Assembly (NCBI GenBank): GCA_002708205.1
Contig: PAMR01000028.1
Location: forward strand, 23,685 to 29,836
Direction: 5' to 3'
DNA: 6,152 nt
Source: Gammaproteobacteria bacterium
GTDB taxonomy: Bacteria; Pseudomonadota; Gammaproteobacteria; Pseudomonadales; Azotimanducaceae
Made by a program: the position numbers and the translations under genes. Every line of letters starts with the position of its first letter. Within the stretch, counting starts at the first letter, position 1. Below, one piece after another: positions 1 to 4,537 of the stretch. The notes under the pieces are model-generated. The model saw nothing but the letters and a program-made list of their open reading frames with translations, had not been told where the DNA came from and did not search any database.

Positions 1-510
1 GCCTATATTGTCGGAATGCCTTATATAGTTACTCAAATATACGAAGGTGATGCGGCATTTTATGCCACTACAATGATGTGGTTCACGGTCGGCAGTATCG
101 GATCAAACCTCCTTTTGCTGTTGATAATGCCCTTGAAATATCCAGGTAGATTATTTTTGATTTTTCAACTTACCCGAATCGTAATTTTAGTAGGCTTGTG
201 GTTCCAACCTCCCAGCTGGCTATTTTTTTTACTTGTTATGATGTGGGGCGTCAACATGGGCATAACATCAACCTTAGTGCGGACGACCGTACAAGAACTA
301 GCGCCTCCGAGCGACCGAACACAAATACTCGGTTTCCTCCTTTTCAGTTTTATGGTGAGTTCACCTATATCAGCTCTAATTCTCGGTGCGTTGATAACAT
401 CAACAGATCCAATGACGGCTTTGTTACCCGGAATTCCCATTTCTCTATTCATATTCGGGATAGGATTATTTGCCAGCGGCCTTTGGAATTTTAAATCGAC
501 AAGGCAGTAA
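1..510 (+). CDS. MFS transporter, C-terminal half (5' end outside window)
   Basis: The reading frame is open from base 1 (Ala-Tyr-Ile-Val-Gly-Met...) to the TAA at 508-510, so the ATG at 16 is probably internal and the gene begins upstream. The 169 visible residues form about five or six hydrophobic helices joined by short basic loops such as PLKYPGR. They include a GVNMGITSTLVRTTVQELAP segment followed by PSDRTQILGF, the layout of helices 10-11 in bacterial major facilitator permeases, where a new helix follows a cytoplasmic loop rich in charged and proline residues. About half of a usual 400-residue permease is therefore missing to the left. It would be an inner-membrane secondary transporter, probably an exporter. 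The substrate cannot be told from this half. Its 3' end overlaps the end of the convergent hydrolase gene by 20 bp. Family assignment is fairly sure; specificity is unknown. Confidence 0.75.
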   Translation, partial: AYIVGMPYIVTQIYEGDAAFYATTMMWFTVGSIGSNLLLLLIMPLKYPGRLFLIFQLTRIVILVGLWFQPPSWLFFLLVMMWGVNMGITSTLVRTTVQELAPPSDRTQILGFLLFSFMVSSPISALILGALITSTDPMTALLPGIPISLFIFGIGLFASGLWNFKSTRQ

Positions 511-1372
511 CTATCTCGGCAGATACAACTTCCGGTTTTTGCATCGGTATGAAGTGCGTAAGCTCGGGAAAATAAAGGTCTCGACCGTTTATAAAATGAT
601 TCGAGAGATCCGGCCAGGTCGGAGACTGCGCAAAATCCATCTCTGCGCGTTCAACATCACTGCGAAAAGCGCGCATTACTGTCACCGGATTGGAAATCGC
701 AGCTATAAAATCAGCTATGTTCATACCGGCACTACCCATATAGATGGTCGCCTCTGTACGTGGAGGACACGCCAGTTCGAATAGTTCATTCGTGATCTTG
801 TTGACCCCATATCTGCAATAATCACTCAGAATGTCCTCGCGCCAAAGATCAAATGGATGGCGCTGTCGAAATCGTTCAAACATTTCTTGAGGAGACGTCC
901 ATTGATTACGCCGTCGAGCAACTGGATGCTCATCCACAGAACTATAATTTTGGTTCTTCTTAGATAGATAGGACTCCGGCGCCATGATGACAGGATCAAC
1001 TAAGAGGAGAGACTTAAATTTTTCAGGTCGAAGCGCGCACGCTTGCGTTACAGAATGTCCGCCCATCGAATGACCGACACCGACAACTTCGCGAAGATCA
1101 AGTCGATCAACAAAACTAACGACGTCCCTTCCAAATTGGCTCCATTCAATCGGCGGGGTATTACCACTGCGTCCATGTCCTCTCATATCAAGAGCTAACA
1201 TATGGGAATCAGGGACGGCATCCCGTACCAATGAAACAGTAGCGTCCCAAACTCGCGCGTGAAAACCGGCAGCGTGCACGAGCAATACGGTCGTGCGATC
1301 CAACGAACGTCGACCCCACTCAAAATAGCAAATTTCGTTCGACTCGATCTCGATTCGATGTTCTTTGGGCAA
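491..1372 (-). CDS. alpha/beta-hydrolase fold protein
   Basis: This 293-residue protein has the classical alpha/beta-hydrolase plan. A strand ending in VHAAGFHARVWD (about 32-43) replaces the usual HG oxyanion-hole motif. LALDMRGHGRSG (59-70) is the typical strand-4 loop. VGVGHSMGGHS (97-107) is the nucleophile elbow with Ser102. A variable lid covers roughly 130-215. Asp239 (FRSD) is a plausible acid, and His273 in ELTHFIPMQKPE is the catalytic base. No signal peptide is visible, so it is likely cytoplasmic. The family includes esterases, lactonases, C-C bond hydrolases and haloperoxidase-like enzymes, and the substrate cannot be chosen from sequence alone. The start is TTG at 1372-1370: the codon just upstream is an in-frame TGA, the next Met is residue 58, and an AAAGGTG site lies seven bases upstream. 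It is divergent from idi and convergent with the MFS gene, so it is probably transcribed alone. Confidence 0.85.
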   Translation of the reverse strand: MPKEHRIEIESNEICYFEWGRRSLDRTTVLLVHAAGFHARVWDATVSLVRDAVPDSHMLALDMRGHGRSGNTPPIEWSQFGRDVVSFVDRLDLREVVGVGHSMGGHSVTQACALRPEKFKSLLLVDPVIMAPESYLSKKNQNYSSVDEHPVARRRNQWTSPQEMFERFRQRHPFDLWREDILSDYCRYGVNKITNELFELACPPRTEATIYMGSAGMNIADFIAAISNPVTVMRAFRSDVERAEMDFAQSPTWPDLSNHFINGRDLYFPELTHFIPMQKPEVVSAEIVTALSI

Positions 1373-1379
1373 TCAGTCA

Positions 1380-1386
1380 CACCTTT
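1380..1386 (-). promoter_or_regulatory. ribosome binding site fixing the TTG start of the hydrolase
   Basis: On the minus strand the sequence reads AAAGGTG, then seven bases, then TTG. An in-frame TGA stands directly before that TTG, so translation cannot start further upstream in this frame. This makes the TTG the natural start. Confidence 0.7.
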
Positions 1387-1406
1387 TAGATTTAGTTAAT
1401 TCTTAC

Positions 1407-1422
1407 GAACTTTGATAAGTTC
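1407..1422. promoter_or_regulatory. perfect 6+4+6 inverted repeat, candidate operator
   Basis: GAACTT-TGAT-AAGTTC is a perfect dyad in the 112-bp spacer between the divergent hydrolase and idi genes. It lies over the candidate -10 region of the hydrolase promoter and about 60 bp upstream of the idi ATG. Its size and position fit a dimeric repressor site. No U-tract follows it on either strand, so it is not a terminator. The regulator is unknown, and no regulator gene is in the window. Confidence 0.4.
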
Positions 1423-1441
1423 ACAGTAAAAATCCCGACAA
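1412..1441 (-). promoter_or_regulatory. candidate promoter of the hydrolase gene
   Basis: The minus strand shows TTGTCG (1441-1436) as a -35-like element and TATCAA (1417-1412) as a -10-like element, 18 bases apart. This would give a leader of roughly 30 bases that contains the AAAGGTG site. Both hexamers match the sigma-70 consensus only in part (four of six each), so the call is tentative. A perfect inverted repeat (1407-1422) covers the -10 element. Confidence 0.3.
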
Positions 1442-1472
1442 AAACAACATAGCCCACCCCGCGACGAAACCC

Positions 1473-1487
1473 TACAATAGGGGTATG
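1473..1487 (+). promoter_or_regulatory. -10-like box directly before the idi start (possible leaderless mRNA)
   Basis: TACAAT (1473-1478) matches five of six bases of the sigma-70 -10 consensus, and the ATG begins at 1485, six bases after it. Transcription from this box would start at or next to the A of the ATG. The only purine-rich stretch, AGGGG (1479-1483), lies one base from the ATG, too close for a usual Shine-Dalgarno site. No good -35 hexamer is seen 16-18 bp upstream, which weakens the call. Confidence 0.3.
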
Positions 1488-2105
1488 AGCCACACTCCAT
1501 TTAAACCAACGAGTAACCGAAACTTCGGCAACACGAAAGACGATATCGTATCCGATGATCGGGATGAATTGATACTCGTCGACTCCGAGGATTCCGAGAT
1601 CGGGGTACTCGATAAAGAATCTTGCCACGACGGAAAGGGCACATTGCACCGGGCAGTGTCAGTGTTCGTATTTAACGAACTAGGCGACTTGCTAATGCAG
1701 CAACGTCATCCAAATAAACGTCTTTGGGGGGGGTACTGGTCCAATAGCTGTTGCTCTCACCCAAGATTCGGCGAAAAAACCCAAGTGGCGGCAGAAAGAA
1801 GACTGTATGAAGAATGTGGACTACACGTTGCTCTCGAATTTGTTTTTAAATTCGAATACTCAGCACTATTCGGTGAGGCGGGGGCGGAGCATGAACTTTG
1901 TTCGGTATTCATTGGAGTAACAAATACGCCTCCTATAATTAATACCACCGAAGTATCCAACTTCAAATGGCAAAAACCGTCATTGCTGGATCAAAAAATC
2001 GAAAACCAACCACATATATATACACCCTGGTTTAAAACTGAATGGGCAAAACTTCGGACGGAATTTTCTGATCGGCTTCCACAAATTAACACCATCCCGA
2101 ACTAA
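1485..2105 (+). CDS. idi: isopentenyl-diphosphate delta-isomerase, type I
   Basis: This 206-residue Nudix-fold enzyme interconverts isopentenyl and dimethylallyl diphosphate, supplying both C5 units for quinones, undecaprenyl and other isoprenoids. It acts in the cytoplasm and needs Mg2+ plus another divalent metal. Aligned by eye to E. coli Idi, all key residues are present: His48 and His55 (metal, E. coli H25/H32), Cys90 in WSNSCCSHP (catalytic, C67), His92 (H69), Glu135 and Glu137 in EHELCSVF (E114/E116), and Trp182 in TPWF (W161). The Nudix-like segment around AAERRLYEECGL (102-113) is also clear. About 25 hydrophilic residues precede the domain start at DELILVD, making it longer than the E. 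coli enzyme (182 residues). The ATG at 1485 lacks a well-spaced Shine-Dalgarno site. An eight-G run (1726-1733) sits nine codons before the catalytic Cys, but the frame is intact. Confidence 0.93.
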   Translation: MSHTPFKPTSNRNFGNTKDDIVSDDRDELILVDSEDSEIGVLDKESCHDGKGTLHRAVSVFVFNELGDLLMQQRHPNKRLWGGYWSNSCCSHPRFGEKTQVAAERRLYEECGLHVALEFVFKFEYSALFGEAGAEHELCSVFIGVTNTPPIINTTEVSNFKWQKPSLLDQKIENQPHIYTPWFKTEWAKLRTEFSDRLPQINTIPN

Positions 2106-2131
2106 CGGAATCTATACTGGGGCCCCTACCG

Positions 2132-2857
2132 CTACTTCTTTACCACAGACGGTTTATTCATATTCTCTGCATACTTGGTAGTGTGATCGAACCAGTCATC
2201 TGCCGTCTCATGGACATAAGACCGCATGGTCCTTTTAATACGAGACAATGCTCCAGGCGGATATTTAGAGAGATCCTTCATAAGAGCCCGAGCGCTGCTC
2301 AGAACTTCAGCGTCATTAGGTGTGGCATATGCCACACCCATTCTCAAAAGTTCTTCACCCGTGAAGCGACGTCCAACTAACGTGAGCTGGGAGATGATGG
2401 CCTCAGAATATCGAAGCTTCAGCCACGCCAGATTGTACGGAGCAGCCATGCCTTGCTGGACTTCACCAACTTGTAAAAAAGAGTTTTTTCCAACTAATAA
2501 AATGTCCGCGGCCAAAGCAAGCGCTGCCCCGCCATTTATGGCAAATCGTTCTAGCGCCGCAATCACGGGCTTTTCAGTTTCATACAACGCTCGGTGCACT
2601 GACCGCCATATGTCGCCGAAATCAGGCATCCAGTCAGGCTCTGGATCCGCGTTAAATTCCTTCAAATCAAGGCCCGAACAAAAACATCCATCTGCACCAC
2701 GGAGCAATATCGCTTCAATAGCTACATCCGAATTTAACGCATGCAGATGTTCCGCAAGTAGCAATCCAAATGGCCCATTAATTGCGTTTCTTCTATCAGG
2801 ACGATTAAGAACCAGCTCAGCCCAACCTTCGTGTTTTTTTACCTCAACTTCTGCCAC
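2132..2857 (-). CDS. crotonase-superfamily protein (enoyl-CoA hydratase/isomerase family)
   Basis: This 241-residue protein follows the crotonase pattern: LNRPDRRNAIN (17-27), the first oxyanion-hole loop FCSGLDLKEF (59-68), AINGGAALALAAD (106-118) with the second oxyanion-hole glycine, then GEVQQGMAAP (131-140) and a helical C-terminus. Such proteins bind acyl-CoA thioesters and stabilise an enolate. Aligned by eye to rat crotonase, Glu164 is kept as Glu132 but Glu144 is replaced by Ala112. A normal two-glutamate hydratase is therefore unlikely, and an isomerase or other superfamily activity is more probable. The start is GTG at 2857-2855, four bases after a perfect AGGAGG. The gene follows the EamA transporter gene by 20 bp on the same strand, so the two are almost certainly co-transcribed. 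No other acyl-CoA gene is in the window to suggest a substrate. Confidence 0.88.
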   Translation of the reverse strand: MAEVEVKKHEGWAELVLNRPDRRNAINGPFGLLLAEHLHALNSDVAIEAILLRGADGCFCSGLDLKEFNADPEPDWMPDFGDIWRSVHRALYETEKPVIAALERFAINGGAALALAADILLVGKNSFLQVGEVQQGMAAPYNLAWLKLRYSEAIISQLTLVGRRFTGEELLRMGVAYATPNDAEVLSSARALMKDLSKYPPGALSRIKRTMRSYVHETADDWFDHTTKYAENMNKPSVVKK

Positions 2858-2861
2858 GTAG

Positions 2862-2867
2862 CCTCCT
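2862..2867 (-). promoter_or_regulatory. ribosome binding site for the GTG start of the crotonase gene
   Basis: The minus strand reads AGGAGG, four bases, GTG. It is a full-consensus Shine-Dalgarno site within the 20-bp gap after the transporter stop codon, and it supports GTG as the start. Confidence 0.8.
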
Positions 2868-2877
2868 AATAGACCAT

Positions 2878-3789
2878 CTAATACAACACCAAAACCAATA
2901 AGCCTAAAACAATGAATGCACTACCTGTGAGTTCAATCGCAGAAATACGTTCTCGAAAAAGAAAGACTGTAAACAATAACGTGAACAGCAATTCGATCTG
3001 ACCTAGCGCTCGCACCAAGGCCGCCTTCTCTAAAGTCATGGCAGTAAACCATCCAGTGGAAGCAATCATCCCGGCAAGGCCAACCCATACACTACTACGC
3101 CAGGTTCGCGCGACACGAATGATGGAATTTTTTTCTCCACACAATTTTGGTCCCCAAAACCCTAAGTAAAGAACCATCACGATCATTTGTATCGTTGTTG
3201 CTGCGGCCACCGTCATAGCAGCCCGTACAAAAAATTCACCTTCCGGTAGCGATAAAGATGCAGCTCGATAACAGACTGCTGCCAACCCAAAACAAGCACC
3301 AGTAGCAATACCAAACCATCCGGCTATCCCAGGACCCTGGCTTAGAATTTGACGCCAACCCTGGCGAGATGAGAGCAGCAAAACACCAAAAAAACTAACC
3401 AGAATCCCGACGAAAGCAGACCAAGTTATCGTCTCACCCAATAGCAAAAGTCCAAATAACACTATCTGCATAGTTTCCGTTTTGGAGTAGGCAGTTCCGA
3501 CTGTAAAGTTTCTGGTTTCAAATGCACGAAGCAGAAAAAATGTACCGAAAATTTGTGGTAACGCGCCAGAAAATACATACCCCAAGAAAGCGTAATTTAT
3601 ATTCGGGAAATCAAAATTATTAATGGCTAGATAGCCCACATACAACCACGCGAACGGCACCGCAAAACAAAATCTTACTGACGCAGCCTCGATTGCCATT
3701 AACTCCGTATTAGCCAAACGTCTTTCGAGTGCTGTCCTCAACGTTTGACTAAAAGCTGCAGCAAGAGTTATCGCCACCCATAGATCCAA
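2878..3789 (-). CDS. EamA/DMT-superfamily membrane transporter
   Basis: This 303-residue, strongly hydrophobic protein has about ten predicted helices in two repeated halves, the usual layout and length of the drug/metabolite transporter (DMT) superfamily with two EamA domains. The first half (about 2-140) ends in LGETITWSAFVGILVSFFGV. The second half (about 155-302) ends in the equivalent FRERISAIELTGSAFIVLG. The repeated pattern of an acidic residue in the loop, then a glycine-containing last helix, is the family hallmark. It would sit in the inner membrane. Substrates in this family range from amino acids to nucleotides and drugs and cannot be inferred here. The start is TTG at 3789-3787, four bases after GGAGGG; the next Met, residue 31, would remove the first helix. 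It is the first gene of an operon with the crotonase-family gene, but no functional link between them is evident. Confidence 0.85.
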   Translation of the reverse strand: MDLWVAITLAAAFSQTLRTALERRLANTELMAIEAASVRFCFAVPFAWLYVGYLAINNFDFPNINYAFLGYVFSGALPQIFGTFFLLRAFETRNFTVGTAYSKTETMQIVLFGLLLLGETITWSAFVGILVSFFGVLLLSSRQGWRQILSQGPGIAGWFGIATGACFGLAAVCYRAASLSLPEGEFFVRAAMTVAAATTIQMIVMVLYLGFWGPKLCGEKNSIIRVARTWRSSVWVGLAGMIASTGWFTAMTLEKAALVRALGQIELLFTLLFTVFLFRERISAIELTGSAFIVLGLLVLVLY

Positions 3790-3793
3790 GGAT

Positions 3794-3799
3794 CCCTCC
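3794..3799 (-). promoter_or_regulatory. ribosome binding site for the TTG start of the EamA transporter gene
   Basis: The minus strand reads GGAGGG, four bases, TTG. This strong site decides in favour of TTG, since no ATG is available before residue 31 and the first membrane helix starts at residue 3. Confidence 0.7.
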
Positions 3800-3839
3800 G
3801 AAATATATTTATTAATTTGTAGGCAGGAGCTTGATTGAC

Positions 3840-3870
3840 CATATACGCTTCAAACAAGCCATTCATGCAA
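3840..3870 (-). promoter_or_regulatory. weak candidate promoter for the transporter-crotonase operon
   Basis: On the minus strand TTGCAT (3870-3865) and TATATG (3845-3840) resemble -35 and -10 boxes, but the 19-base spacing is long and each hexamer matches only four of six bases. It is in the right place, about 50 bp before the TTG start, in an AT-rich spacer. Confidence 0.2.
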
Positions 3871-3891
3871 AAACACCCGATTAATTTTCAC

Positions 3892-3903
3892 CTTAATATT
3901 AAG
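3892..3903. repeat. 12-bp perfect palindrome in the divergent spacer
   Basis: CTTAATATTAAG is its own reverse complement. It sits midway in the 201-bp spacer between the minus-strand transporter operon and rubrerythrin, about 50 bp upstream of the rubrerythrin -10 box and about 20 bp upstream of the candidate minus-strand -35 box. A dimeric regulator could act there on either promoter. In AT-rich DNA a palindrome of this size can also arise by chance. Confidence 0.3.
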
Positions 3904-3920
3904 TTTTATTGCTGTTGTGA

Positions 3921-3937
3921 TTTAGAATAGAACTGAA
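3921..3937. promoter_or_regulatory. imperfect dyad over the rubrerythrin -35 region, candidate operator
   Basis: TTTAG-N7-CTGAA has arms that pair at four of five positions. It covers the place where a -35 element for the -10 box at 3950 should lie, and no good -35 hexamer is present there. That combination is what an activator- or repressor-controlled promoter often shows. The regulator is not identifiable from this alone. Confidence 0.2.
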
Positions 3938-3949
3938 AATTTTAACCCG

Positions 3950-3955
3950 TATACT
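3950..3955 (+). promoter_or_regulatory. -10 box of the rubrerythrin promoter
   Basis: TATACT matches five of six bases of the -10 consensus and would start transcription near 3962, giving a leader of about 29 bases with the Shine-Dalgarno site GGAGAG at 3981-3986. The best -35 match 16-18 bp upstream (3926-3933) is poor, which suggests dependence on a regulator or a weak basal promoter. Confidence 0.5.
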
Positions 3956-3990
3956 GATACTTAGATTACAACCCATTACTGGAGAGCTAA

Positions 3991-4407
3991 ATGGATCTCA
4001 ATAACAGCAATACTCTGCAAAACCTTAAAGATGCTTTTGCAGGTGAATCGCAGGCAAACCGTCGCTATCTCTACTTCGCTGCAAAGGCCGATGTAGAGGG
4101 CGAAAACGATGTAGCCGCTGTCTTTCGTTCTACCGCGGAGGGCGAAACTGGTCACGCGCATGGACATCTCGAATATATGGAATCCGTCGGAGACCCTGCC
4201 ACAGGCCTGCCAATAGGGACCACAAGTGACAATCTGAAAGCAGCCGTCGCTGGTGAAACTCATGAATACACAGATATGTATCCTGGTATGGCAGCTACTG
4301 CGAGAGAGGAAGGGTTCGAGGAAATCGCCGACTGGTTTGAAACGCTTGCTAAAGCGGAAAGATCGCATGCCAATCGATTCCAAAAAGCGCTAGATGCAAT
4401 GGACTAA
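3991..4407 (+). CDS. rubrerythrin, short form without rubredoxin domain
   Basis: This 138-residue protein is a ferritin-like four-helix-bundle diiron protein of the rubrerythrin family (rubrerythrin domain, Pfam PF02915). All expected diiron ligands are present with the usual spacing: Glu19 (GES), Glu52 and His55 (GETGH), Glu89 and Glu92 (GETHEY), and Glu123 and His126 (ERSH). Rubrerythrins reduce hydrogen peroxide to water in the cytoplasm using electrons normally passed through a rubredoxin centre. Here the protein ends just after the last helix, contains no cysteine, and so lacks the C-terminal rubredoxin domain of classic members (about 190 residues). An outside electron donor is needed. 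The ATG is preceded by GGAGAG at 3981-3986. A terminator follows the gene, then a GlpC/HdrD-like Fe-S protein and a DUF3501 protein on the same strand, which are candidate redox partners. The family call is very sure; the in vivo substrate is inferred. Confidence 0.95.
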   Translation: MDLNNSNTLQNLKDAFAGESQANRRYLYFAAKADVEGENDVAAVFRSTAEGETGHAHGHLEYMESVGDPATGLPIGTTSDNLKAAVAGETHEYTDMYPGMAATAREEGFEEIADWFETLAKAERSHANRFQKALDAMD

Positions 4408-4410
4408 GTA

Positions 4411-4426
4411 GATCGGTGACCCGATC
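4411..4426 (+). other. small perfect hairpin after the rubrerythrin stop codon
   Basis: GATCGG-TGAC-CCGATC forms a six-pair stem with a four-base loop, starting three bases after the stop codon and five bases before the terminator stem. It has no U-tract of its own. It may stabilise the 3' end of the rubrerythrin mRNA or aid termination. Confidence 0.4.
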
Positions 4427-4430
4427 GAAG

Positions 4431-4459
4431 AAAAAGGGGGCTAAGTGCCCCCTTTTTTT
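4431..4459 (+). terminator. strong intrinsic terminator after rubrerythrin
   Basis: AAAAAGGGGGC pairs with GCCCCCTTTTT around a five-base loop (TAAGT), and the stem runs into seven T residues (4453-4459). This is a textbook rho-independent terminator. The A-run on the left arm also makes it able to act on the minus strand. It separates rubrerythrin from the downstream Fe-S/DUF3501 pair, so these must either have their own promoter in the 78 bases that follow or depend on read-through. I see no convincing -35/-10 pair in 4460-4537. Confidence 0.9.
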
Positions 4460-4524
4460 CCTGCCGAACAGCCCAGTGACGCTAAATATGCGTATCCAGG
4501 CTACCAAGCCTCACCCTCAGTTTT

Positions 4525-4529
4525 AAGGA
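4525..4529 (+). promoter_or_regulatory. ribosome binding site fixing the TTG start of the Fe-S protein
   Basis: AAGGA lies eight bases before TTG 4538. An in-frame TGA occupies 4532-4534, so no earlier start is possible in this frame. The next possible start (TTG, codon 33) would leave only seven residues before the first cluster cysteine. Confidence 0.7.
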
Positions 4530-4537
4530 CTTGAACG

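Noticed and set aside
2119..2126. GGGGCCCC palindrome between the convergent idi and crotonase genes, as a terminator
   Set aside because: The eight-base palindrome has no loop, its flanks do not pair further, and no T-run follows on either strand.
2226..2861. 211-codon open frame on the plus strand opposite the crotonase gene
   Set aside because: It is antisense to a clear crotonase-family gene, has no recognisable domain and is rich in Ser/Pro/Arg as expected of a shadow frame.
3927..3952. IscR type 1-like site (ATA...TAT ends, AT-rich centre) before rubrerythrin
   Set aside because: Only 8 of 13 base pairs are symmetric and the GACT/AGTC cores expected of such sites are absent.
3976..4383. 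135-codon open frame on the minus strand opposite rubrerythrin
   Set aside because: It lies almost wholly opposite a rubrerythrin with every diiron ligand and has no plausible protein features.
4460..4537. Separate sigma-70 promoter for the Fe-S gene
   Set aside because: No hexamer pair with acceptable match and 16-18 base spacing was found after the terminator.
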